DNA from: CAHJXG01 sp964235485
GTDB lineage: Bacteria > Pseudomonadota > Alphaproteobacteria > Acetobacterales > Acetobacteraceae
Length of the DNA: 64,000 nt
Direction of reading: 5' to 3'
NCBI GenBank assembly: GCA_964235485.1
Contig: CAXSAZ010000004.1
Span: 141,004-205,003 of the forward strand
The translations under genes were made by a program, and so were the position numbers. Below, in pieces: positions 53,203 to 61,076 of this stretch. The notes beneath the pieces are model-generated. The model saw nothing but the letters and a program-made list of their open reading frames with translations, searched no databases and was not told the origin of the DNA. Every line of letters starts with the position of its first letter. Position 1 is the first letter of the stretch.

Positions 53203-54032
53203 CCGCGGTCCCGGAGCCGCGGGTTCAGCGCGTCGTTCAGCCCTTGGCCCACCAACGACACCGCCAGCACGGTGAGCAGGATCGCGACGCCGGGGATGGC
53301 CGACACGTACCACTGCACCCGCAACACGCCCTTGCCCGCCCCGATCAGGTTGCCCCAGGATGCGACGTTCGGGTCCGACAAATTGAGGAACGCCAGCGCG
53401 CTTTCCAGCAGGATGGCGGACGCCATCACCACCCCGGCATACACGATCACCGGCGGCAGCGCGTTGGGCAGGATTTCGCCCAAGATGATCCGGGCGTTGC
53501 CCATGCCGAGCGTGCGGCAGGACTGCACGAACTCGCGGCTGCGCAGCGTCAGGAACTCGGCCCGGGTCAGCCGCGCGGTGGCGGGCCAGGACACGGCGCC
53601 GATGGCCAGCGTCACCGTGGCGAGCGCCGAGCCGAACACGGCCACCAGCACCAGCAGCAGCAGGAAGCCCGGCAGCGTTTGGAACGCCTCGGTGACGCGC
53701 ATCAGGGCATCGTCCACCCAGCCGCCGTAGAACCCCGCCAGCGCGCCCACCCCGATGCCGATGCCCAGCGACACCGCCGTGGCCACGCCGCCGATCAGCA
53801 GGCTGGTGCGCGCGCCGTGGAACACCTGCGCGGCAATGTCCCGCCCGCTCGGGTCGGTGCCGAGCGGGAAGCGGGGGTTGACGCCGGGCCATTGCAGCGG
53901 ACGCCCGGCCAGGCCCAGCGGGTCGCCCGGGAAAGCCAAGGGCGCCGCCAACGCCACCCCCACGACCAATGCCAGCAACACGAGGCCGATAACCGCCGTG
54001 GGGCTGCGGAGAAAGCGCCGGACCGCCCGCAC
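53199..54032 (-). CDS. Dipeptide-type ABC permease (DppC-like)
   Basis: This 277-residue inner-membrane protein has the DppC layout: one N-terminal helix (AVIGLVLLALVVGVALAAP), the GTDPSGRDIAAQVFHGARTSL motif, and five further helices with the ATPase-docking segment QSCRTLGMGNARIILGEILP. The start ATG lies six bases after the dppB-like stop. It forms the channel with the DppB-like partner. Confidence 0.92.
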   Translation of the reverse strand: MRAVRRFLRSPTAVIGLVLLALVVGVALAAPLAFPGDPLGLAGRPLQWPGVNPRFPLGTDPSGRDIAAQVFHGARTSLLIGGVATAVSLGIGIGVGALAGFYGGWVDDALMRVTEAFQTLPGFLLLLVLVAVFGSALATVTLAIGAVSWPATARLTRAEFLTLRSREFVQSCRTLGMGNARIILGEILPNALPPVIVYAGVVMASAILLESALAFLNLSDPNVASWGNLIGAGKGVLRVQWYVSAIPGVAILLTVLAVSLVGQGLNDALNPRLRDRG

Positions 54033-54038
54033 CGACCC

Positions 54039-55022
54039 CTACCGTCCACCGGGGATGCGCGGGTCGAGGCGGGCATACAGCACATCGACGGCGAAGTTCG
54101 CGGCGATCACCAGCAGCGCGGAGACGAACACGATGCCCAGCAGCGTGTTCAGGTCCCGCTGCACCACCGCCTCATAGGCCAGCCGTCCCAGGCCCGGCAG
54201 GGCGAACACGCTTTCCACCACCACCGAGCCGCCCAGCAGGTTGCCGACCTGCAAGCCCAGCAGCGTCACCATGGGGAGCATGGCGTTGCGCAGCGCATGG
54301 CGGACCACCACCGCGGTTTCGCTCAGGCCCTTGGCCCGGGCGGTGCGGATGAAGTCCTGGCCCATCACCTCCAGCATGGCCGCCCGCATGATCCGGAGAT
54401 AAGTGGCCAGGAAGATCAGGCTGAGCGTCGCGGTCGGCAGCAGCAAATGCAGCGCCACGTCCAGCACCCGGCGCGCGCCCGCATACCCGGCGCCCACCTC
54501 CTCCAGCCCGCCCGGCGGCAGCCAGCGCAGGCGCACCGCGAACACCACGATGCCCATCAAGCCCAGCCAAAAGGAAGGCGTCGCGTAGAAGATCAGCCCA
54601 AGCGTCGAGATCAGCGTGTCCGGCCAGCGGTTGATCCGCCGCGCCGCCACGATGCCCAGCGCCACGCCCCCGGCAAACGCGAAGCCGAGCGAGGACGCCA
54701 TCAGCAGCAAGGTGGCCGGCAGCCGCTCCGCGATCACGGTTGCCACGGGTTTGCCGTAGATGGCGGAATAGCCGAGGTCGAGGCTCAGGAGCCGCAGCAG
54801 GTAGCGCCCGAGCTGCACCGGCACGGTGGCGTCCAGCCCGTAGAAGGAGCGGAGCTGCGCCGCGGTGGCCGGGTCGCCGCCGCCCATCTGCGCCATCAAG
54901 GCGTCCACCGTGTCGCCGGGCGCGAGCTGCAGCAGCAGGAACAGCCCGGCCAGGATGATCAACAGCGTCGGCAAGCTGGCCAGCAGGCGCCGGCCGGCGA
55001 GGGCGAACACGGGCGGCATCAT
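54039..55022 (-). CDS. Dipeptide-type ABC permease (DppB-like)
   Basis: This 327-residue inner-membrane protein shows the DppB N-terminus (RRLLASLPTLLIILAGLFLL, then QLAPGDTVDAL), YGLDATVPVQLGRYL, and the docking segment IRTARAKGLSETAVVVRHAL followed by LPMVTLLGLQVGNLLGGSVV and VFALPGLGRL. It follows the binding-protein gene with a family A repeat in the 119-base gap, which may reduce expression of the permease genes relative to the binding protein. Confidence 0.92.
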   Translation of the reverse strand: MMPPVFALAGRRLLASLPTLLIILAGLFLLLQLAPGDTVDALMAQMGGGDPATAAQLRSFYGLDATVPVQLGRYLLRLLSLDLGYSAIYGKPVATVIAERLPATLLLMASSLGFAFAGGVALGIVAARRINRWPDTLISTLGLIFYATPSFWLGLMGIVVFAVRLRWLPPGGLEEVGAGYAGARRVLDVALHLLLPTATLSLIFLATYLRIMRAAMLEVMGQDFIRTARAKGLSETAVVVRHALRNAMLPMVTLLGLQVGNLLGGSVVVESVFALPGLGRLAYEAVVQRDLNTLLGIVFVSALLVIAANFAVDVLYARLDPRIPGGR

Positions 55023-55031
55023 CGATCAGCC

Positions 55032-55132
55032 TGCGTGCGGCTGATGGGTTTCACCCATCCTACGCGGTCCATGCCGTAGGATGGGTGCAACCCATCAACG
55101 ATCCACGCTGTAGGATAGGTGCCCATCAGCGA
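55032..55132. repeat. Family A palindromic repeat, copy A6, between binding-protein and permease genes
   Basis: GCTGATGGGTTTCACCCATCCTACG pairs with CGTAGGATGGGTGCAACCCATC, followed by a degenerate second half copy (GTAGGATAGGTGCCCATCAGC). It lies 3' of the binding-protein gene and ahead of the permease genes of the same operon, the place where REP hairpins often protect upstream mRNA. Confidence 0.85.
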
Positions 55133-55141
55133 TCCCGGCGG

Positions 55142-56755
55142 TCAAGCGGGGGCGAGCCAGGCGTCGTGCCAATCGCCCGACCCCCAGCGCGGCGTGTTCA
55201 GGCCGTTCTGCAGCCGCTTGGTGGCGGCCGTCTGGAACTCGCGCTCCGTCACCATCCAGATCGGCAGCTCCTCGTTGATCAGCTTGGTCCAATCGGCGTA
55301 AAGGGCGCGCCGCTTGGCCGGGTCGAGCTCGGCGGCGGCCTGGTCGGTGAGGGCATCGACGGCTTCGGACCGCCAGCCCCATTGGTTGGTCCAGGGCGCG
55401 CCCTTGGGGCTGCCGGAGCGGTACCACACGCTGGTGGAAACCGCTGGGTCGCCGCGGTATTGGTGCCAGCCGGTGGCGAGGTCGAAGTTCCAGTCCCGGT
55501 ACACCGCGGACAAGGCGCCCGCCGTGTCCAGGTTCACGATCTCCACCTTGATGCCTACCGCCCCGAGCGATTGCTGGATGAACGTGGCGAGCAGCGGCAC
55601 GTCCTCCCCGTTGTTGATCGGCACGAGGCGCAGCGTGAAGCGGACACCGCCGGCGCCGGGCTTGAACCCGGCCTCGTCCAGCAACGCCACGGCGCGCTTG
55701 CGGTCGAACGTGTAGGGCGGCGCGTTGCCGGGGAAGAACGCCGCCGCGGAGGACGGGATGGGGCCGGCCGCCGGCTTGCCCTGGCCGTACAGGAAGTTCT
55801 CGATGAAGAACGGCACGTCAACGGCGTGGGCGATGGCCCGGCGCACCCGCACGTCCGCCAGCTCCTTGCGGCGGTGGTTGAATTCCAGCGTGTTGTTGAA
55901 GGCGTTGGCCTCCGTTCCCCGCGTGGTGACGACGTAGTTCGGGTCGGACTTCAGCCGGTCGAGGTCGGCCAGCGAGATGCCGTTGTAGCACGTCACCTGC
56001 ACCTGCCCGGTTTCCAGCGCCGCCGCCGCCGCGGCCCGGTCGGTGATGAAGCGCCACACGATGCGGTCCACGTAAGGGAAGCCCTCGCGCCAATAGGCCG
56101 GGTTGCGGTCGGCGATGACGTATTGGCCGCGCTCGTACTGCACGAAGCGGAACGGCCCGGTGCCGACCGGGGCGGTGTTGGCCGGGTTCTCCAGCACGTC
56201 CGTGCCCTCGAACACGTGGCGGGGTGCTATGTAGCCGAGGTCGCACAAGGCGCGCAGCAGCAAGTCCTCCGGCATCGGCCGGCTGTAGCGGAACACGGCG
56301 GTATGGGGGTCCGGAATGTCCACGGCTTCGAGGTATTGCTGCAACTGGGTGCCGTAGTTGAGGTATTTCTTCCACAGCTCCATGGCGCTGTACTGCACGT
56401 CCGCCGCGGTGAACGGCTTGCCGTCGTGCCATTGCACGCCTTCCCGCAGGCGGAAGGTCACGGTCTTGCCGTCCGGCGCGGCGTCCCACCCCGTCGCCAG
56501 CACCGGCGCGGGCTTGCCCGCCGCGTCGAGATCGACCAGGCCCTCCATCATCTTGCTGGTGATGATATAGACGCCGGTGGACGCGCGGAGCGCCGGGTTC
56601 AGGATGCGCTGCTCGCTGCTGAGGTGGGAGGTCAGCACGCCGCCCCGCTTGATCCCGGCCGACGCCGCGCTCCCTTGGGCGGCTGCGCGCCGGGCGAGGG
56701 AAAGCCCGGCGATCCCGGATGCCAGCCGCATCGCGCCGCGTCGTGTCAGCGTCAT
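55142..56755 (-). CDS. ABC transporter substrate-binding protein, family 5 (dipeptide/oligopeptide type)
   Basis: This 537-residue periplasmic protein starts with a twin-arginine-like leader (MTLTRRGAMRLASGIAGLSL, then ARRAAAQG). The family 5 signature follows: LATGWDAAPDGKTVTFRLREGVQWHDGKPFTAADV, at about residues 86-120. Later FNNTLEFNHRRKELADVRVRRAIAHAVD is the standard lid segment. It captures a peptide, opine, or similar ligand for the DppBC-type permease encoded downstream. The ligand is not predictable. Confidence 0.92.
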   Translation of the reverse strand: MTLTRRGAMRLASGIAGLSLARRAAAQGSAASAGIKRGGVLTSHLSSEQRILNPALRASTGVYIITSKMMEGLVDLDAAGKPAPVLATGWDAAPDGKTVTFRLREGVQWHDGKPFTAADVQYSAMELWKKYLNYGTQLQQYLEAVDIPDPHTAVFRYSRPMPEDLLLRALCDLGYIAPRHVFEGTDVLENPANTAPVGTGPFRFVQYERGQYVIADRNPAYWREGFPYVDRIVWRFITDRAAAAAALETGQVQVTCYNGISLADLDRLKSDPNYVVTTRGTEANAFNNTLEFNHRRKELADVRVRRAIAHAVDVPFFIENFLYGQGKPAAGPIPSSAAAFFPGNAPPYTFDRKRAVALLDEAGFKPGAGGVRFTLRLVPINNGEDVPLLATFIQQSLGAVGIKVEIVNLDTAGALSAVYRDWNFDLATGWHQYRGDPAVSTSVWYRSGSPKGAPWTNQWGWRSEAVDALTDQAAAELDPAKRRALYADWTKLINEELPIWMVTEREFQTAATKRLQNGLNTPRWGSGDWHDAWLAPA

Positions 56756-57138
56756 CTGGTTGGCCTTGTGTCAGGGTGGGGCATGAGGGTGAAAGCGCGG
56801 GGCCGAACGGCCCGTGCCCTCATTCTGTCGGCGCGGCTTGGCCGTGTCGAGCCGTCCCGTCATGCCAGCGGCCGAATGGTCCGGGGCGGCTGGCGGTGGA
56901 TGGCGCTGCGCTTACACGGGCGGCATCACCAATCGACCCCTGTGCGGTTGATGGTCACCCATCCTGCGCGGTCCGTGCTGTAGGATGGGTGAAACCCATC
57001 AACGGTTGACGGTTGTTCAACCAAGCCGGCCGTGTTGTCCGTCCTACGCGGCGCCGTTTCGTAATCATGGATGGAAGCCATTCGCCCGCCAGCCTCCGGT
57101 CGCGGCGCCGGCCCGCGCACGCCAACCGCGGCGAAGCG
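56756..57138. repeat. Gene-free stretch with family A copy A7 and family B fragments
   Basis: The stretch between the chemotaxis operon end and the binding-protein gene contains a family B-like hairpin at 56900-56930 (GTGGATGGCGCTGCGCTTAC) and family A copy A7 at 56941-57040 with its TTGTTCAACCAAGCCGGCCG tail. A family B end (GTCCTACGCGGCGCC and GGATGGAAGCCATTCGCCCG) extends to about 57090. The rest shows no coding frame; it must include the promoter of the ABC operon. Confidence 0.8.
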
Positions 57139-57665
57139 TCACGCATCGTCCGCGCCGAACAGTTCGAGCGCCCCGGCACCCCCGCCTTCCGCCTGGAGCG
57201 GCCCGTCATGCGGACGGCCAAGCCGATGCGCCAGNNNNNNNNNNNNNNNNNNNNNNNNNNNNNNNNNNNNNNNNNNNNNNNNNNNNNNNNNNNNNNNNNN
57301 NNNNNNNNNNNNNNNNNNNNNNNNNNNNNNNNNNCCCCGCCTTCCGCCTGGAGCGGCCCGTCATGCGGACGGCCAAGCCGATGCGCCAGGTCGGACAGGG
57401 TGACAAGCTGGGCCGCCGCCGCGGCGTCGCCCACCCACTCGGCCGGCAAGGTCGGCGCCAAGGCGTCCAGAAAGGCCGCGACGGCCTGCAACTGCTGCGT
57501 GAGCAGGTCAAGCGCCTGCAACGCCTCCACTGCCTGGTCCCGCTGCCCCGGCGCCGGGACGAAACAGCCCACGGCGTCCTGCAGGCCGCACGCAGACTGC
57601 CCGGCGTCGGCGAGCTCGCGGCTGACCGCGCGCAGGATGACGGCGATGCCCGCGCCCGGCGGCAT
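57139..57665 (-). CDS. Small helical chemotaxis protein, CheZ-like, interrupted by an assembly gap
   Basis: The last gene of the chemotaxis operon, 22 bases after cheD. The readable part before the gap starts MPPGAGIAVILRAVSREL and includes LQALDLLTQQLQAVAAFLDA. The D-x-x-x-Q spacing (D of LDLLTQ) resembles the CheZ phosphatase motif QDLTGQ. The 100 N are flanked by an identical 55-base sequence on both sides; if these are collapsed, the frame continues as GGGAGALELFGADDA and ends at the TGA at 57139-57141. The collapsed length is about 123 residues. An ATG 16 codons upstream (57713, inside cheD) is an alternative start. CheY-P phosphatase activity is inferred. Confidence 0.55.
57235..57334. 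other. Run of 100 N joining two overlapping contigs
   Basis: Bases 57180-57234 and 57335-57389 are the same 55 bases, immediately left and right of the N run. This is what results when two contig ends that really overlap are joined with a fixed-size gap. The true sequence probably has no gap and one copy of the 55 bases. Confidence 0.9.
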
Positions 57666-57687
57666 CCCGCCGTATCCCCGCGGCGGC

Positions 57688-58284
57688 TCAGAACAGCTCA
57701 ACGGAGCCAACATCGGCCGGCACGGCCTTCACGGCCTTGGCGCGGCGCTCGGCGGCGAACACCGTCGCCTCGCCCTGCTCGATCGTTATCTGCCGCGCGC
57801 GGCCGGAAGCCGGCCAGAACTGGACGCGCCGGCCCCGGTCGCCCCGCAGGCTCCCGCCCGTGAGGGTGATCCGCTCCCGCTGCAGGAACTGCTTCGCGAA
57901 CTCCGCGTTCTGGGTGCCGATGTCCGTGAGGCCCTCCAGCATCCGGGCGCCGCCGAACAGCTTGGCTTCCAGCCGCTCGCGCCGCGCGCCTTCCCGCAGC
58001 AGGCCGTTGACCAGCAGCTCCATGGCATGGACCCCGTAGCGTACCGAGTCCCCGTCAGCCTCCTCGCCGCGTCCCGGCAGCAGGAAGTGGTTCATGCCGC
58101 CCACCCGGGCCAGCGGGTCGCGCAGGCACGCCGCGACGCAGGAGCCGAGGATGGTGGTCAGCACCACGGCGGGATCGCTCGTGACGTGGAACTCGCCCTG
58201 CACCACGTGGACGCGGCGCTCCGCCTCCGCGCCCGGCGGCGCAGGCGTGCGCACCGCCTGCGCCGTCCCGAAGCCCGGCGTCAT
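57688..58284 (-). CDS. cheD: Chemoreceptor glutamine deamidase CheD
   Basis: This 198-residue enzyme deamidates glutamines on methyl-accepting chemotaxis proteins and may interact with CheY or CheC-type phosphatases. The catalytic cysteine is in LTTILGSCVAACLRD, followed by the histidine in VGGMNHFLLPG; RYGVHAMELLVNGLL and KLFGGARML are also typical. Its ATG overlaps the cheY stop by four bases. The protein ends VGSVELF. Confidence 0.95.
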   Translation of the reverse strand: MTPGFGTAQAVRTPAPPGAEAERRVHVVQGEFHVTSDPAVVLTTILGSCVAACLRDPLARVGGMNHFLLPGRGEEADGDSVRYGVHAMELLVNGLLREGARRERLEAKLFGGARMLEGLTDIGTQNAEFAKQFLQRERITLTGGSLRGDRGRRVQFWPASGRARQITIEQGEATVFAAERRAKAVKAVPADVGSVELF

Positions 58285-58670
58285 GTCAGCGGCCCGAACA
58301 CGGCCTCGATCTTCTGCTTCAGGGTCGCCACCGTGAACGGCTTGACGAGGTAGTTGTTGACCCCGAACTGGACGGCGCGCTGCACCAGGTCCTTGTCGGC
58401 CTGCCCGGTCAGCATGATGTAGGCCGTCTTGGACGTGGGCGGGTGCGTGCGGATCGCCCGCAGCAGGCCCAGGCCGTCGAGCTTGGGCATGTTGAAGTCG
58501 GAGATGACGAGGTGCGCCGGCGCCGCGACCAGCTTGCGCAGGCCGTCCTCCCCGTCCGCCGCTTCCTCGAAATCCTTGAAGCCGAGCTGCTGCAGCCCGC
58601 CCCGGATGAGCAGGCGCATGGAGTGCTGATCGTCCACGATCAGAACCTTCAAAGACGAAGCGATAGGCAT
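58281..58670 (-). CDS. cheY: Chemotaxis response regulator CheY (second copy)
   Basis: This 129-residue single receiver domain has the acidic pair in LIVDDQHSM, the phosphorylated aspartate in HLVISDFNMPKLDG, the threonine in IMLTGQAD and the lysine in YLVKPF. When phosphorylated by CheA it would bind the flagellar motor or act as a phosphate sink. Its ATG overlaps the cheB stop by one base (TGATG). This copy, next to cheD, is the more CheY-like of the two in the operon. Confidence 0.94.
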   Translation of the reverse strand: MPIASSLKVLIVDDQHSMRLLIRGGLQQLGFKDFEEAADGEDGLRKLVAAPAHLVISDFNMPKLDGLGLLRAIRTHPPTSKTAYIMLTGQADKDLVQRAVQFGVNNYLVKPFTVATLKQKIEAVFGPLT

Positions 58671-59719
58671 CAGGAATCCTTCCCGCGCTGGAAATTGGTG
58701 ATGTCGATGATTTCGGCTGCGATGCTTTCAAGCCGAACTTGCTTTTCCACGGCCTGCGCCTCGAAAGCGGCCTTGGGCATTCCGTAAACAACGCAGCTCG
58801 CCTCGTCCTGGCCGAGCGTGCGCGCCCCGGCCTGACGCATGGCGAGCAAGCCCTGCGCGCCGTCGCGCCCCATGCCGGTCAGGATCACGCCCAAGGCGCG
58901 CGGCCCGGCCGCCTTGGCGACGGAAGCGAACAGCACGTCCACGGACGGCCTGTGCCCGTTCACCAGGCCGTCCGGCCGCAGGCGGCACCACAAGGTCCCG
59001 CTGCTCCCGGCGACCTGCAGGTGCGCCGGCCCGCCGGGGGCGAGGTAGATGTGCCCGGGCAGCAGCGGCGCCCCGTCCACGGCCTCGCTGACCTCGGGCG
59101 CGCAGGCGCGGTCGAGGCGGGCGGCGAAGCTCCGGGTGAACGTTTCGGGCATGTGCTGGGTGATCACGGTGGGAGGGCAGTTGGCGGGCAGCCGCGTGAG
59201 GATGGTGAGCAGCGCCTCGACGCCCCCGGTGGAGGAGCCGATGGCCAGCACGCGGCCGTCGGGCCGGTATGCGGAGGGCGTCGCGTCCGGCATCGGCCGG
59301 GTTGCCGGGACCGGGGGCGCCGTGCGCGGGCGGACCCGGGCGCGCGCCGCCGCCCGCACCGTCGCCGCCAGCTCGTCGAAGGCACGGAGGCCCGCGACCG
59401 ACGGTTTGGCCACGCAGTCGAACGCGCCGAGTTCGAGCGCCTCCAGCGTCGCTTCCGCCCCGCGGCTGGTCAGGGTCGAGACCATGACCACCGGCATGGG
59501 CCGCAGGCGCATGATCTTTTCCAGGAACTCCAGGCCGTTCATGGCCGGCATCTCGATGTCGAGCGTGATCACGTCCGGGTTGAGGGTCTTGATCGCCTGC
59601 CGCGCTTCCGCGGCGCAGGTGGCCTGGCCCACGACCTCGATGCCGGGGTCGCGCCGCAGCGCCGCGGCGATCAGGCCCCGCATGGTGGCGCTGTCGTCCA
59701 CGATCAGGGCGCGGATCAT
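58670..59719 (-). CDS. cheB: Chemotaxis methylesterase/deamidase CheB
   Basis: This 349-residue protein has an N-terminal receiver domain (ALIVDDSATMRGLI, phospho-aspartate in VITLDIEMPAMNG) and a C-terminal esterase domain from about residue 155 with the catalytic triad Ser in IGSSTGGVEAL, His in ITQHMPETFT and Asp in LTGMGRDGAQG. It removes methyl groups from receptor glutamates when phosphorylated by CheA. The ATG overlaps the cheR stop (ATGA). Confidence 0.97.
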   Translation of the reverse strand: MIRALIVDDSATMRGLIAAALRRDPGIEVVGQATCAAEARQAIKTLNPDVITLDIEMPAMNGLEFLEKIMRLRPMPVVMVSTLTSRGAEATLEALELGAFDCVAKPSVAGLRAFDELAATVRAAARARVRPRTAPPVPATRPMPDATPSAYRPDGRVLAIGSSTGGVEALLTILTRLPANCPPTVITQHMPETFTRSFAARLDRACAPEVSEAVDGAPLLPGHIYLAPGGPAHLQVAGSSGTLWCRLRPDGLVNGHRPSVDVLFASVAKAAGPRALGVILTGMGRDGAQGLLAMRQAGARTLGQDEASCVVYGMPKAAFEAQAVEKQVRLESIAAEIIDITNFQRGKDS

Positions 59720-60609
59720 GGCCGGTTCTCCACCCGGCGGCGGTAGGTCGTGATGCCGGCGCTGTCGAAGTGCCGGGCGGCGTCGCCGGACAGGCGCTCG
59801 GAATGGCCGATGTAAAGGTGGCCGCCGGGTTCGATCATCGGCATGAAGCGGCTCCACACCTTGGCCTGGGTGTCCTCCTCGAAGTAGATGACCACGTTGC
59901 GGCACATGATGGCCTGGAAGCGGCCCTTCATCGGCCAGGTGCCGATCAGGTTCAGCTCCCGGAACGCCACCAGCCGGCGCACCTCGTCGGCGACGCGCCA
60001 TCCTTCCTTGCCGGCGCCGTCGGAAGCGCGCCCGAACCAGCGCTGCCGCAGGTCGGGCGGCACGGCGTCGATGCAGGCCTCGTCGTAGATGCCGGCGCGG
60101 CCCGTGGCGAGCACCACCGGGTCGATGTCCGTGGCGAGCACCCGGACATCCAGCCCGGCCGCGTCCGGCATCAGGGACAGGATCGTCAGCGCAATGGTGT
60201 AAGGCTCCTGGCCGGTGGAGCACGCGGCGGACCACAGCCGGACCCGCGCGCCGCCCCGCGCCGCCTTGAGCAGCGGCGGCAGCACCGCCGTCTTCATGTG
60301 CTCGAAATGGTGCGGCTCGCGGAAGAAGCGCGTGACGTTGGTGGTCAGCGCCGTGAGCATCTGGCGGCGCTCCTCGCCCCCGTCATGGGAAGCGAGGAGG
60401 GCGCGATACTCGCGGAAGCTGCCGAGGCCGAGCGCGCGCAGGCGCTTGGCGAGGCGGGAATACACCAAGGTCGCCTTGGCTTCCGACACGGCGATGCCGG
60501 CGTCGGCGTGCAGCATCGCCGCGATGGCGCGGAAGTCCTCGATGAACAGCGGGAACTCGCCATCCACGAGCGGCCGGCCGGCGTCCGGCTTCGACGGGAG
60601 GGCGCTCAT
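59716..60609 (-). CDS. cheR: Chemotaxis methyltransferase CheR
   Basis: This 297-residue enzyme methylates receptor glutamates. It has the N-terminal helical domain with TLVYSRLAKRLRALGL and NVTRFFREPHHFE, the SAM site VRLWSAACSTGQEPYTIAL and CRNVVIYFEE. The upstream receptor fragment ends in a WEEF tail, a docking site of the kind bound by CheR. The ATG overlaps the cheW stop (ATGA). Confidence 0.97.
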   Translation of the reverse strand: MSALPSKPDAGRPLVDGEFPLFIEDFRAIAAMLHADAGIAVSEAKATLVYSRLAKRLRALGLGSFREYRALLASHDGGEERRQMLTALTTNVTRFFREPHHFEHMKTAVLPPLLKAARGGARVRLWSAACSTGQEPYTIALTILSLMPDAAGLDVRVLATDIDPVVLATGRAGIYDEACIDAVPPDLRQRWFGRASDGAGKEGWRVADEVRRLVAFRELNLIGTWPMKGRFQAIMCRNVVIYFEEDTQAKVWSRFMPMIEPGGHLYIGHSERLSGDAARHFDSAGITTYRRRVENRP

Positions 60610-61076
60610 GCCGCGTCCAGTTCTTGCGCGGGCAGCACGTGGTCCAGCAGGACCAGGCTGACCAGGCGGCCCTCGATGGCCAGGAGGCCGCGGACGAACG
60701 CGCGAACGCGCTCGGACGCGACGTCGGGCGGCGGCTGGATCGCCTCGTCGCCCACCGTCAGGATGTCGGACACCGCGTCCACCAGCAGGCCGATGACCTG
60801 GCGGCCGACCTGGGCGACGATGATGGCATGGCGCTCCGTCGGCTCGGAAGGCGGCAGGCCGAGGCGCGCGCCCAGGTCCACCACGGGCAGCACCGCGCCG
60901 CGCAGGTTGACCACGCCCCGTATGAAGCTGGGGGCGTGGGGCAGGGGGGTGGTGGGCGTCCAGCCCCGGATCTCGCGCACCGCCATGATGTCCACGCAGA
61001 ACTCCTGGGGACCGATGCGGAAGGCGATCAGCTCGCGCCGCGCCGTCGCGTGCGCGGGGTGGGTCGTGTCATACAT
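60606..61076 (-). CDS. cheW: Chemotaxis adaptor CheW
   Basis: This 156-residue adaptor couples receptors to CheA. It is one CheW domain with IAFRIGPQEFCVDIMAVREI, the PHAPSFIRGVVNLRGAVLPVVDL block, and QVIGLLVDAVSDIL. It starts with an ATG that overlaps the end of cheA by eight bases. Confidence 0.95.
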   Translation of the reverse strand: MYDTTHPAHATARRELIAFRIGPQEFCVDIMAVREIRGWTPTTPLPHAPSFIRGVVNLRGAVLPVVDLGARLGLPPSEPTERHAIIVAQVGRQVIGLLVDAVSDILTVGDEAIQPPPDVASERVRAFVRGLLAIEGRLVSLVLLDHVLPAQELDAA

